A DNA stretch of 64,000 bases from Polyangium jinanense (GCF_028435365.1 NZ_JAGTJJ010000003.1:434001-498000); one strand, 5' to 3'; shown: positions 42,778 to 51,588, counted from the stretch's first letter. Notes: generated from the letters alone by a model not told the origin. Made by a program: numbers and translations.

Positions 42778-42829
42778 CCGATCTCGGGTGGCCCGAAGGC
42801 CCGATCCGCGCCAAAACCTCGTCTTCAAA

Positions 42830-43726
42830 ATGACCGAGCCCGTTTATCCGTTCGTCGCCGTCGACGTCCCTCGTGATCGAGCCGAAGAGCTCGGCGCACA
42901 CCTCTTCGATCTCGGCGCCATGGGCGTCGAGGAGCGCGACGAGCAGACGCTCGCGAAAGGCGCGGGCTCCGGCAAGGTGACCCTCGTCGCGAGTTTCTCC
43001 ACGCGCGAAGAAGCCGACCAGGCGATCGCGGCGCTCGTCGAGGAGGACCCCTCGCTCGCGCCGCGCATCGAGGAGATCGTGGGCGACGCCTGGCGCGACG
43101 CCTGGAAGCAGCACTTCGAGCCGTTCCAGTTCACGTCCGACATCGTCGTCGTGCCGCCTTGGGTCGCCTACGAGAAGAAGCGCGCGGACGAGCACGTGCT
43201 CGAGCTCGAACCGGGCCGCGCCTTCGGCACGGGCCTGCATGCGACGACCGCGCTCGTCGCCGAGATGCTTCACGATCGTAAGAGCTCGCTGCCCGGCGTG
43301 CGTGTGCTCGACGTCGGCACGGGCAGCGGGATCCTCGCGCTCGTCGCGCTGATCTACGGCGCCGCGAGCGCGCTCGCGATCGACAACGACCCCGAGGTCA
43401 TCGACGTCGTGCGCGAGAACGCCGAGCGCAACGGCCTCGCCGATCGCGTCGTCGTTCGCGAGCAGACGATCGAGCACGTGACGGAAACGTTCCCCGTGGT
43501 GCTCGCGAACATCGAGACGCGCGTGCTGCGTCCGATCGCGGAGGATTTGACGCGCGCGGTTGCTCCTTCGGGGCTTCTGATCCTCTCGGGCATCCTCGCG
43601 GCCGAGCACGACGAGATCGTCGCGCGGTACACCTCGCTCGCGCGCCCGCTGCGCTACCTCGAGACGCGACGCCGCGGTGACGGCACGGGCGACGACTGGG
43701 TCGCGATCGCGTTCGCTGCGTCATGA
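42830..43726 (+). CDS. prmA: Ribosomal protein L11 methyltransferase
   Basis: Cytoplasmic SAM-dependent enzyme methylating ribosomal protein L11. The 298-residue protein has the PrmA N-terminal substrate domain ('YPFVAVDVPRDRAEELGAHL'), the linker 'DAWRDAWKQHFEPFQF', the family motif 'PGRAFGTGLHATT', motif I 'VLDVGTGSGILALVALIYGA', 'AIDNDPEV' and the 'VVLANIETRVLRPIAEDL' region. I start at ATG 42830 (MTEPVYPF). Its stop overlaps the rsmE start as ATGA, an arrangement that recurs in many bacteria. Confidence 0.96.
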   Translation: MTEPVYPFVAVDVPRDRAEELGAHLFDLGAMGVEERDEQTLAKGAGSGKVTLVASFSTREEADQAIAALVEEDPSLAPRIEEIVGDAWRDAWKQHFEPFQFTSDIVVVPPWVAYEKKRADEHVLELEPGRAFGTGLHATTALVAEMLHDRKSSLPGVRVLDVGTGSGILALVALIYGAASALAIDNDPEVIDVVRENAERNGLADRVVVREQTIEHVTETFPVVLANIETRVLRPIAEDLTRAVAPSGLLILSGILAAEHDEIVARYTSLARPLRYLETRRRGDGTGDDWVAIAFAAS

Positions 43727-44451
43727 GGGGCCCGCTGCGTGTCCCCGTCGCCCGCGTCGAGGCGGGGTCTTCGATCCTCGACGAGGACGCCTCCCGCTAC
43801 GTCGCGCGCGTCCATCGCAAGCGCCTCGGCGATCGCGTGGTGCTCTTCGATCCCGATCGCGCGATCGAGGCCGACGCCGAGATCACCGCGATCGATCGTG
43901 CGAGCGTCTCCGTCGTCGTCGAGGAGCCCCGCGCGGCCACGTTCCTGCCCGCGCGCCGCGTGACGCTCCTCCAGGCCACGTGCAAGAGCGACAAGTTCGA
44001 CGCGATCGTCCGTGACGCGACCGAGCTCGGCGCGAGCCGCGTGGTCCCGATCGTCGCCGAGCGATCCGTGGGCCGCCCCGCAGACGGCCGCGCTGCGCGG
44101 TGGCGCCGCATCGCGGTCGAGGCCGCGCGGCAATGTGGGCGCGGCGACGCGCCGGCGATCTCGTCGCCGATGGAGCTCATCGAGGCCGTGCAGCTCTTCG
44201 CCTCGGGTGAGGGCGTCCATGGTTTCTGCCTGGATCCCGTGGCCGACGCGCCGCTCGGTCCGGCGATTCGGCGCCTCGGCCAGGAGGTCGAGCTCGCGTT
44301 CGTCGTGGGCCCCGAGGGGGGTTTGTCGCCGGCCGAGATCGAGGCGTGCACCTCGGCCGGCCTCTCGCGCGTCTCGTTCGGCCCGCTCACGCTCCGCGCC
44401 GAGACGGTATGCGCGGCGGTGCTCGGCGGCGTGGTGCTCCTCTCGCGATAA
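43723..44451 (+). CDS. rsmE: 16S rRNA (uracil-1498-N3)-methyltransferase
   Basis: A 242-residue SPOUT-class methyltransferase for U1498 of 16S rRNA. The N-terminal PUA-like part has 'RYVARVHRKRLGDRVVLFD'. The knot has 'LLQATCKSDKFDAIVRDATELG', 'ERSVGRPADGRAARWRRIAVEAARQCGR' (regions ~115-140), the SAM motif 'FVVGPEGGLSPAE', and 'VSFGPLTLRAETVCAAVL' near the end. It overlaps prmA by four bases. The next gene starts 98 bases later behind a repeat-rich spacer. Confidence 0.95.
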   Translation: MRGPLRVPVARVEAGSSILDEDASRYVARVHRKRLGDRVVLFDPDRAIEADAEITAIDRASVSVVVEEPRAATFLPARRVTLLQATCKSDKFDAIVRDATELGASRVVPIVAERSVGRPADGRAARWRRIAVEAARQCGRGDAPAISSPMELIEAVQLFASGEGVHGFCLDPVADAPLGPAIRRLGQEVELAFVVGPEGGLSPAEIEACTSAGLSRVSFGPLTLRAETVCAAVLGGVVLLSR

Positions 44452-44466
44452 CGCCTCGCGCCGGGC

Positions 44467-44535
44467 ACAAACGCCGGGGACAAACGCGGGCCGCGGACAA
44501 ACCCCGCATCGGACTTGACAAACCCGGGCGCCCGG
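44467..44535 (+). promoter_or_regulatory. Repeat and palindrome region upstream of the histidine kinase
   Basis: The 98-base gap holds four ACAAAC hexamers (44467, 44480, 44497, 44518), three of them preceded by G-A or T-G, spaced 13, 17 and 21 bases. The last is part of TTGACA (44515-44520), a consensus-like -35. A perfect 12-base palindrome CCGGGCGCCCGG (44524-44535) follows, then a poor -10 (TCACCT, 44538-44543), which would put transcription near the GTG start at 44550. Operator/promoter role is inferred. Confidence 0.4.
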
Positions 44536-44549
44536 CATCACCTTCCGGC

Positions 44550-46097
44550 GTGTCTTTCCTCGACGACGTGCGCCGCTGTCTCGACCGCCCGGAGGGCTCC
44601 TCGTGGGCGCTCTCGGGCCTCGGCGCGCATCGAAAGACGCTGCTCGACGCGCTCGAAGCCCTGGAAGCGCGCGGCGAGCCCGAGGAGAAAATCGAGCGTT
44701 TGCACGACGTCTGGTCCGACAAGCTCGGGGCGTTCGTCCAGGAAATGCAGCGATTGCTGGAAGGCGGCCTCGCGTTCGGCGCGAATGCTACGGAGCTGCA
44801 TGCGCTCGTCGATGTCGCCCTCCGCCGCCGGCTCGGTTTGTCCGACTCGGCCGGCTCGCGCATCCGCGATCGCGAGCTCGATCGCCTCTCCAGCGAGGTC
44901 CTTTTTTCCATCCAGCGCCCCGAGCGCACCCCGAACCTCTGGCCCGAGCGGTATGCGCTCGAAGTGCGCGCATTGCGGCGCGCCGAGAGCGAGACGCTCC
45001 TCACGCCCATTGGCCGGCTCGTCCTCGGCTTGCCCGAGCGTGATGCCGTCCGCTGGCTGCTCGCCGTCGAGGTCGCGCAATCGCGCGGGCCTTCGGATCC
45101 TTGGCGATTGTCGCGCGGGGCCGCGGCGCGCCTCGTCGCGGCCCGCAGGCTCCGCGTCTTCTGGTATGGCAGCGAAGTGGCCGCGCATCCGCAATCGCTC
45201 GATCGCCTCGCCGCGCTCGGCCTCCTTTCGTTCGAGGACGAGGCCGAGGAGGCGCTCACCACCTACGAGCTCACCGAAAATGGCGCCGAGCTGCTTGCAG
45301 AGGTCGCCTCGGGCGATACGCCGATGGTCCTCCTCGCGGGCGCGCTCATTCAAGATGAGACGGCCGCCGTCCTCGGCCGCATTCGCGCCGCCACCGCATT
45401 GATCCAGCGCGAGAGCGCTGCATTCGCCATGACCCGACACGCGCGCATGGTCGCGCACGAGATTCGCAATGCCCTGGTCCCCGTGCGCGAGGCCATCGAT
45501 GACCTCTTCGCCTCGCTCCAGCGCGACGGCCGCGGCACGCTCGTCGATCGGCACGGCGCCACCATCACGGGCGGCGTCGATCGCATCTTCCGGTTCATGA
45601 CCGAAATGGCGCAGGTCGTCGAGCGCGCCGGCCCTCCGCCCGAACCTTTCGACATCGCGGCGGCCATCGAGGACGCGCTCGCCGCCCTCGCCGAGGAGCT
45701 CGGCCGCGTGGCTTTTTTCGACCGGCCCCGCTTCCTCCCGCATGTTCGTGGCCGCCGCGATCGGTTCGTCCTGGCCATCGTCGATTTGCTCCGCAATGCG
45801 GCGCGCGCCCGCGACGACCGTCCGGCCGAGATTCGTGTGGCCGCCGCGCTCGACGGAGGCGGCGCCATCGTCGTCACCGTCGACGACGACGGCCCGGGCG
45901 TCCCGCCCGAGTATCGCAAGGCGATTTTTGCGCCCGGGTTTTCCTTGCGTCCCGGGGGGACGGGGCAGGGGCTTGCGCTCGTGCGCGAGGTCGCGCGCGC
46001 GGAGCTCGGCGGCGAGGCGCATTGCGAGGAGAGCCCGCTCGGCGGCGCTCGATTCGTCCTCCGCCTGCCCGTGGATGCCGGAAGGAGCGCCGCGTGA
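44550..46097 (+). CDS. Sensor histidine kinase with winged-helix-like N-terminal region
   Basis: A 515-residue cytoplasmic kinase with no signal peptide or membrane helix. The C-terminal half has the phospho-acceptor region 'MVAHEIRNALVPVREAIDDL' (His303) and a GHKL ATPase: N-box 'DLLRNAARARDD', G1 'DDDGPGVPPEYRKAIFAPGF' and G2 'TGQGLALVREVAR'. The N-terminal ~260 residues are novel to me: helical, with a segment 'LGLLSFEDEAEEALTTYELT' then 'ENGAELLAEV' (~223-252) that reads like the wing and helix of a MarR-type winged helix. The start is a GTG. It overlaps the REC-nuclease gene by four bases (GTGA), so the two form a two-component pair. Confidence 0.9.
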   Translation: MSFLDDVRRCLDRPEGSSWALSGLGAHRKTLLDALEALEARGEPEEKIERLHDVWSDKLGAFVQEMQRLLEGGLAFGANATELHALVDVALRRRLGLSDSAGSRIRDRELDRLSSEVLFSIQRPERTPNLWPERYALEVRALRRAESETLLTPIGRLVLGLPERDAVRWLLAVEVAQSRGPSDPWRLSRGAAARLVAARRLRVFWYGSEVAAHPQSLDRLAALGLLSFEDEAEEALTTYELTENGAELLAEVASGDTPMVLLAGALIQDETAAVLGRIRAATALIQRESAAFAMTRHARMVAHEIRNALVPVREAIDDLFASLQRDGRGTLVDRHGATITGGVDRIFRFMTEMAQVVERAGPPPEPFDIAAAIEDALAALAEELGRVAFFDRPRFLPHVRGRRDRFVLAIVDLLRNAARARDDRPAEIRVAAALDGGGAIVVTVDDDGPGVPPEYRKAIFAPGFSLRPGGTGQGLALVREVARAELGGEAHCEESPLGGARFVLRLPVDAGRSAA

Positions 46098-47026
46098 GAC
46101 CGATGGGCCGCATCTTGATCATCGACGACGATCCGAGCTTTTTGCAGCTCTATCGCGCGCGGCTCGGCGCCGAGGGATATCTCGTCGAGACTGCGGACGA
46201 GATCGAAAAAGCGCTCGTGCGGCTCGATCAGGGCGGCTGGGACGTCGTGCTCGTCGATCAGAAGCTCGACGGCAAGACGGGCCCGGACACCGGCCTCGAC
46301 CTCGTCTCCGAGGTTTCCCGACGCGCGCCGCTCGCGAAGACCATCCTCGTCACGGGGTATGCCACGGAGGCCGCGGTCACGCGGGCCTTTCAGGACGGCG
46401 CCTACGATTACCTCGAAAAAGGCCCGATCTTTCGCGTCCTCTTGCTCGCAAAACTTCGCAATGCGCTCGAGGCCGTGCGGGCGCACCATTTCGGCGAGCT
46501 TTCCTCGGACGAGGCCGAGGCGGCGATTCGCGACACCTGGGCCGCGGCCGAGAGCGAGACGGATCCGAACCGCAAGGGCAAGCTGCTCGAAGACCTGATG
46601 GTCCTCGTCTTCAAGACGATCCCTGGCTTTCGCCACGCCTCGGCTCGGCGCCGCAACGAGGAGGAGGAGATCGACCTCGTCATTCGCAACGAATCCACCG
46701 ATCCCTTCTGGGTGAACGAACGCACCTCGTACATCCTCGCCGAATGCAAGAACTGGACGCGGCCCGCCGGCGCCACGGAGATCCGGAGCTTCTTGTGGAA
46801 GCTCTCGCGCAAGTTCAATCGCTCGCGCCTCGGCCTTTTCATTGCGCCGGGCGGTTTTTCCGCGCCCCTGCGCAGCGATCTGCACGGCGAGCGCCGGGAC
46901 GATTACCTCGTTCTGCTCGTCGGAAAGGCCGACCTCCGGGAGCTCGTCCTCGCGCCGGACCGAAATGCATTCATGAAGAAATTACATGAGAGAGCCGTGC
47001 TGGAGATGCATGGCGAGGGCCGCTGA
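46094..47026 (+). CDS. Response regulator with PD-(D/E)XK nuclease-like output domain
   Basis: A 310-residue protein. Residues 5-125 are a receiver domain: acidic DDD (11-13), phospho-acceptor Asp55 in 'VVLVDQKLDG', Thr87 ('LVTGYA') and Lys109 ('YLEKG'). Residues ~155-275 resemble a restriction-endonuclease-like fold: 'RKGKLLEDLMVLVFKTIPGF' (Glu166), 'EEEEIDLVIRNES' (Asp194), then 'YILAECKNWTRP' (Glu217-x-Lys219), i.e. the E...D...ExK pattern of the Mrr/PD-(D/E)XK group, followed by 'GLFIAPGGFS'. It overlaps the kinase gene (GTGA) with GGAG eight bases upstream of the GTG. A phosphorylation-controlled nuclease is inferred; the domain could also be a degenerate binding fold. Confidence 0.88.
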   Translation: MRPMGRILIIDDDPSFLQLYRARLGAEGYLVETADEIEKALVRLDQGGWDVVLVDQKLDGKTGPDTGLDLVSEVSRRAPLAKTILVTGYATEAAVTRAFQDGAYDYLEKGPIFRVLLLAKLRNALEAVRAHHFGELSSDEAEAAIRDTWAAAESETDPNRKGKLLEDLMVLVFKTIPGFRHASARRRNEEEEIDLVIRNESTDPFWVNERTSYILAECKNWTRPAGATEIRSFLWKLSRKFNRSRLGLFIAPGGFSAPLRSDLHGERRDDYLVLLVGKADLRELVLAPDRNAFMKKLHERAVLEMHGEGR

Positions 47027-47033
47027 GAAACCG

Positions 47034-48512
47034 TCAGCGCTTGCGCGCGCCGATCAACTTTCGCAGGGCCTCAGCCAGCGTCGGGTAGGTGCGGCGTGAT
47101 TGCATGTCGACGCCGAGGTCCACCATCGTCTTCGCCACGCTCGGCCGGATCCCCGAGAGCAGCCCGGTCGCGCCGACGAGCTCCACGCTGCGCATCACGT
47201 TCGAGAGGTGCTGCGCCGCCTCCGCGTCGACCGTGTCCACGCCCGTCAGGTCCAGAATCACCGCGCTCGATTGCCGGCTGACGACCTCCGTGAGCAGCCG
47301 TTCGAGCAGGATGCTCGCGCGGGCCTGATCGATCGAGCCGATGAGCGGCACCACGAGCACGCCCTGCCAGACCTCGATGATCGGGCTCGACAAACCGACG
47401 ATGGCCTGCTTTTGCGATTGGATCAGCGCGAGATGCTCTTCGAGCCGCCGCTGGTACTCCACGCGGTCGGTCACGTTCTCGGCCACCGAGTAGATACGCA
47501 CCACGCGGTCGCCGAACGTGTCACGCACCGGGATGATCGTGTTGCGCCAGTGCGACGTGACATGCGATATCTCGGAGACGAACTGCTCCCCGGAGAACGC
47601 CCGCTTCATGTCCGCCTGGAAATCCTCGCGGCCGCTGTAGAGCTCATAGAGGTTTTTCCCGACGAGCTCGCCGGGCTTGAGGCCGAGATCCTTGAGGCCA
47701 TTTCCCAGGGACATCTTGCACGTCCCGTCCGCGTCCATGGCCCAGATCGCGAGGGGCAGCTCCGAGAGCGCGCGGATCAAGGCCTTGGCCTGGAAGGTCT
47801 CTTCCGTGTTCTCGTTGGCGCGAAGCGAGAATCCAACGATCGAGGTGATGTCGCCGGCTGCGTCTCGCACGGGCGTGAGACGACGTATCCAGTAGGACAT
47901 GCCCTCGATGCTGTCCGAGTAGAGCTCCTCCCCTGCGAGGGCGCGCTCGGTCTCCTCCCGGGCAGTCGATCCGGGTGGATAGATCTGGAGCGCATTCATA
48001 CCGACGAGCGCGCCCGGCGCGATTCCGAAGTGGGCCAGCCCCTTGCCTTCCGAGACCAGGATCGTCCCATCCTTGGCGATCGCCCAGAGGATCCCCTCGA
48101 ATCGATCGAAGATCTTGCCGAGGAGCACGCTCCGAAGCGGGACAGGCTCGTCTTTCGTGAGGAGGGGAGCGAGCGGCGCTGGAATGTCCGTGCGGGGCTC
48201 CGCGGGGCCGTCCATCCGGACGCATACCCCACCGTTCCCGACCGACCATGCGGTCCAGCGTTTCGCCGTGCCCGCCGCGGAGCGCGCCGAAAACGTCGAT
48301 TTTGTCGATTGCCCGCCCGCCACGGCCGCGCAGGCCGACGACACGACGCTCCGATCCGCCGCGTCGAAGAGCGCGAGCAGCGACGATGCCTCGCCAAGCT
48401 CTGCGCGGGCCGCTTCATTTTGCGCCACCACCACGTCGCCCTCGACGAGCAACAGTGGATCCGGGCACCCCTCGAACACCCCACCGAGATGACGGTGTAT
48501 GTCCCCGATCAT
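47034..48512 (-). CDS. PAS-PAS-STAS protein (RsbR-like)
   Basis: A 492-residue cytoplasmic protein. Three PAS-like modules can be traced: ~10-100, ~130-230 ('GILWAIAKDGTILVSEGKGL', 'IRRLTPVRDAAGDITSIVGF') and ~250-350 ('PLAIWAMDADGTCKMSLGNGL', 'TIIPVRDTFGDRVVRIYSVA'). A short coiled coil (~350-370) leads to a STAS domain (~375-488) with 'VVPLIGSIDQARA' and 'AVILDLTGVDTVDAEAA', the RsbR/RsbS signature that carries the phosphorylatable Ser/Thr. It would sense signals and act as a stressosome-type scaffold or anti-sigma antagonist partner. No RsbS/RsbT is adjacent. It is convergent with the REC-nuclease gene, seven bases apart. Confidence 0.88.
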   Translation of the reverse strand: MIGDIHRHLGGVFEGCPDPLLLVEGDVVVAQNEAARAELGEASSLLALFDAADRSVVSSACAAVAGGQSTKSTFSARSAAGTAKRWTAWSVGNGGVCVRMDGPAEPRTDIPAPLAPLLTKDEPVPLRSVLLGKIFDRFEGILWAIAKDGTILVSEGKGLAHFGIAPGALVGMNALQIYPPGSTAREETERALAGEELYSDSIEGMSYWIRRLTPVRDAAGDITSIVGFSLRANENTEETFQAKALIRALSELPLAIWAMDADGTCKMSLGNGLKDLGLKPGELVGKNLYELYSGREDFQADMKRAFSGEQFVSEISHVTSHWRNTIIPVRDTFGDRVVRIYSVAENVTDRVEYQRRLEEHLALIQSQKQAIVGLSSPIIEVWQGVLVVPLIGSIDQARASILLERLLTEVVSRQSSAVILDLTGVDTVDAEAAQHLSNVMRSVELVGATGLLSGIRPSVAKTMVDLGVDMQSRRTYPTLAEALRKLIGARKR

Positions 48513-48835
48513 GGGATCGGCTTTAACAGAGACAGGAGAAAGGCACAACCCGAGGCGTCATCATGGCGTCCTCACACGAACATTGGTAATTTTTGCACGT
48601 GTCCGGCCTTTCGTCCCGACGATCGGGCCGTCGAGTCCTCGCGCTCGAACCGATATCGCCCCGTGCTTGCGGCGAATTTTCGTCCCGTGAGCACGATTTT
48701 GTCCCTGTTGCCATTCTGTGCCAGGGATGCGCGCCATGGAGCGGCAAGGGTGCCAGGGAGTTTTCGGCCGCCCTCGCGAAAAGCCGCGTTTCTCCGGCTG
48801 GAACGGCCCTTGCCGTGCCGGGGGTCGAGGTGCTC
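48513..48835. other. Divergent intergenic region (323 bases)
   Basis: This gap separates the STAS gene (minus) from the ferritin-like gene (plus), so it should hold both promoters. I see one AT-richer patch (48583-48595, with TAATTTTTG), and on the minus strand a short frame of 13 codons (48523-48561) that could be chance. No convincing -35/-10 pair, sigma-54 site, hairpin or RNA gene was found. Confidence 0.5.
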
Positions 48836-50140
48836 ATGGCCAGGTCCAATCGAGTCGGCAGAATTCTGCGTCACGTCCTTTCTCTTTCGATCGCGCCCGC
48901 CGCCGTCGCTTGCGGGATCGACACCGACGGCTTCACCGCGATCACGTGCGGCAACGATCGTCACCTCTCCGATTTGCGGACCGCCGAGGAGCTCGATTAC
49001 ATGGAGCTCATCAACATCGGCGAGGGAGGGTCGGATGAGCCGCGCGTGGTCACGACCTTCGGGGACAAGTGCGGCTCCGCGAGCAACGTCGCCATGTGCG
49101 AGGCCGCGATCGCCGCCGCCACGTCGGCCCAAGGTTTTCGCATCGGCCAGTGCGTCGATTTTTGCCCGCGCCACATCCTGGTCACGAACAAGGGCGACGA
49201 GGTGAAGGTCCTCGATACGAAGGAGGCCGTCCTCGCCTTGATCCGACCCATCGATACGGCCGGCGAGGCCGTGCTCGCCGCTGAGCTCGCGGAGTATCAA
49301 ATCATCTGCAACAACACGGACGAGGGCGGCGTCCGGGCCTCGGGCTCCGGCTTCGACGTGCTCGGCACGCGATACACCGAGATCTGCGATCCGATCGAGC
49401 GCGAGCTGTACCTCCTCGACATCAATGCCGACGGGAACGTCCAGGAAATCGACTCCGAGGTCATCGAATCGGAGTCCGGCGCCTGCATTGGCCGGCGTCC
49501 CGCGGGGCTCGCGCGCCGCAAGGCCCGCGGCTCGACGCGCGTGGGCGCGTATCTCGCGAGCGTGGCGCATCTCGAAGCCGCGAGCGTCGACGCGTTCGAG
49601 GCCCTCGCCGCGGAGCTCGTCCATCACGGCGCGCCGCGCGCGCTCATCGAGCGCGCCGATATCGCGCGACGCGACGAGGTCCGGCACGCGCGGGTGATGC
49701 GCAGGCTCGCGTCGCGTCACGGCGGGCAATTCCGTGCCCCGAGTGTCGCAAAGCAAGCCCCGCGCTCGCTCGAGGCCATCGCGCTCGACAATGCCGTCGA
49801 GGGCTGCGTGCGCGAGACCTTCGGCGTGCTCGTCGGCATGTGGCAAGCGCGCGCCGCCAAGGATCCTGCCGTCCGTCGCGCCATGCACCGCATCGCGCTC
49901 GACGAGGCCCGGCACGCCTCGCTCGCGTGGGCCATCGACGAATGGATTCGCCCGCGGCTCGACGCCGCCGCGCGGGAGAGGGTGGAAGCCGCGCGGCGGA
50001 ATACGCTCGAAATCGTGGCGGCCGAGGCGCGGGCTGGAAATGACCCCGAGCTCGTCTCGACCCTGGGCCTCCCCGATGCTCCTGCCGGCGAGCGGCTCGC
50101 TCGGCATTTCAAGGAAGCCGTGCTCGCGCTCGCAGCGTAA
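48836..50140 (+). CDS. Ferritin-like domain protein with EF-hand-like loop
   Basis: A 434-residue protein, possibly exported ('HVLSLSIAPAAVACG' is a weak signal/lipobox). Residues ~30-210 are a Cys-containing domain I do not recognise, with 'LYLLDINADGNVQEIDSEVI' (~195-214), a loop matching the EF-hand/dockerin DxNxDGxxxxxD pattern. Residues ~235-420 form a ferritin-like four-helix bundle with candidate di-iron ligands: 'HLEAASVDAFEALAAELVHHG', 'RRDEVRHARVM' (ExxH), 'AVEGCVRETFGVLVG' and 'ALDEARHASLAW' (ExxH). A di-metal oxidase or storage-like activity is inferred. A similar domain pair occurs in other myxobacterial proteins of unknown function. Confidence 0.8.
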   Translation: MARSNRVGRILRHVLSLSIAPAAVACGIDTDGFTAITCGNDRHLSDLRTAEELDYMELINIGEGGSDEPRVVTTFGDKCGSASNVAMCEAAIAAATSAQGFRIGQCVDFCPRHILVTNKGDEVKVLDTKEAVLALIRPIDTAGEAVLAAELAEYQIICNNTDEGGVRASGSGFDVLGTRYTEICDPIERELYLLDINADGNVQEIDSEVIESESGACIGRRPAGLARRKARGSTRVGAYLASVAHLEAASVDAFEALAAELVHHGAPRALIERADIARRDEVRHARVMRRLASRHGGQFRAPSVAKQAPRSLEAIALDNAVEGCVRETFGVLVGMWQARAAKDPAVRRAMHRIALDEARHASLAWAIDEWIRPRLDAAARERVEAARRNTLEIVAAEARAGNDPELVSTLGLPDAPAGERLARHFKEAVLALAA

Positions 50141-50231
50141 AGCGCGGACGGTGGGCTCGCGGGGCCGCCGTGCGGGCTTAGATTTCCTGGGCGGGCGCGC
50201 TATCGTGGCGCGTTTGCCCAGGAGGTCCACG

Positions 50232-51554
50232 ATGCCCCGGATTGCCAGGATGTTGTGCATCACCGCCGTCGCGGGCGGTTGCGTCGGAACCCCGGCGATC
50301 GCGCAACACGATATCGGTGGACGGATGGATTTCCTGCCGCCCGCGCGGGAAGTGAATCGCTTCACCGAGGCCCCTCGTGGCCGAACCCTGGCCATCACGG
50401 GCGCGACGCTCTTCGATGGACGCGGCGCGCCGCCCGTGCCCGACGCGGTGGTCGTCGTCCGCGAAGGACGAATCCTCGCCGTCGGTCCGCACGGCGCCGT
50501 GGAAATCCCTGCGGGCGCGGAGATCGTCGATGCGACGGGACAATCCGTTTTGCCCGGCCTCATCGACGCCCATTTCCACCTCGACGGCGACATCCCCCTG
50601 CCGTCCCTCTTCCTCCAGCGCGGCGTGACGTCCCTGCGCGACCCAGGCGCATGGATCGAGGCGTATGATCCGGTGCGCTCTTCCTCCGCCCCGATTCCGC
50701 GTCTCTTTTTGACCGGACCCCACCTCGACGCGCCGCCGCCCGCGCACCCGAAGGACGCGCTCCTCGTCCTCGATCCGGCCGAGGCGCGCGCGGCCGTCCA
50801 TCGCCTCGCGGATCAGGGCGCGTCGGCCATCAAAATCTATTATCGATTGCCCCTCGGCAGCATCCGTGCCGTCAACGAGGCTGCCCACGAGCGGGGCCTC
50901 ATCACGACGGCGCACCTCGAAATCGTGGACGCGGGGGACGCCGTGCGCGCCGGGCTCGACGGCGTCGAGCACGTCACTTCGTTCGGCACCGCGATCGTGC
51001 CGCTCCGCGAGGCCGAGGCTTTCCGGCAGGCTGTCCTCGCGGACAACGCCGCCCGCGGCCCGGCTCGTTATGCGCTCTGGAGCAACGTCGACCTGGATTC
51101 CCCGAGCGTCCGGGCGATCCTCGACCTGCTCGTCTCCGAGGGCACGTTCTTCACGCCTACGCTCGCCATTTTCGAGCGCCGACCGGGCGATCGGGGCAGC
51201 AATGACGCCGAGGTCCGCGCCTTCACCAACATGCTCGGCTTCGTCCGCCGCGCGCACGGCGCCGGCGTCCGGATCGTGGTCGGCTCCCATTCCGACGTGC
51301 CTCACGCCGAGCGCGGAGACGCGTACGTCCGCGAATTGGAGCTCCTGCACGAGGCCGGCCTCTCGCGGGGCGAGGTCCTCTCGGCCGCCACCCTGGAGAA
51401 CGCGAGATTCTTTCGTGTCCAGGACCGGCTGGGGAGCCTCGAACCCGGCAAAATCGCCGATTTGATCCTCGTCGGCGGCAATCCCGGCGAGGACCTCGCC
51501 GCCATGCGCGACGTCCGCCGCGTCATGCTGAACGGCGTATGGGTCGGGCCTTGA
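50232..51554 (+). CDS. Exported amidohydrolase family protein
   Basis: A 440-residue metal-dependent hydrolase. The signal peptide 'LCITAVAGGCVGTPAIAQ' may be cut after IAQ, or lipidated at Cys17. The amidohydrolase barrel shows 'LIDAHFHLDGD' (HxH metal motif), 'AIKIYYRLPLG', 'LITTAHLEIVDAG', 'GVEHVTSFG' and 'RIVVGSHSDVPHAERG' (Asp metal ligand). The end has the family's beta-sandwich strap 'GSLEPGKIADLILVGGNP'. Imidazolonepropionase-like or prolidase-like activity is possible; the substrate is unknown. A perfect AGGAGG site precedes the ATG. It follows the ferritin-like gene by 91 bases. Confidence 0.9.
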   Translation: MPRIARMLCITAVAGGCVGTPAIAQHDIGGRMDFLPPAREVNRFTEAPRGRTLAITGATLFDGRGAPPVPDAVVVVREGRILAVGPHGAVEIPAGAEIVDATGQSVLPGLIDAHFHLDGDIPLPSLFLQRGVTSLRDPGAWIEAYDPVRSSSAPIPRLFLTGPHLDAPPPAHPKDALLVLDPAEARAAVHRLADQGASAIKIYYRLPLGSIRAVNEAAHERGLITTAHLEIVDAGDAVRAGLDGVEHVTSFGTAIVPLREAEAFRQAVLADNAARGPARYALWSNVDLDSPSVRAILDLLVSEGTFFTPTLAIFERRPGDRGSNDAEVRAFTNMLGFVRRAHGAGVRIVVGSHSDVPHAERGDAYVRELELLHEAGLSRGEVLSAATLENARFFRVQDRLGSLEPGKIADLILVGGNPGEDLAAMRDVRRVMLNGVWVGP

Positions 51555-51588
51555 GCGCCCCGGCGCGTAGGTCGATACGATGATTACG

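Noticed and set aside
48572..50593. Minus-strand frame of 673 codons opposite the ferritin-like gene
   Set aside because: Shadow of the plus-strand gene; the plus frame carries ExxH motifs and a good start.
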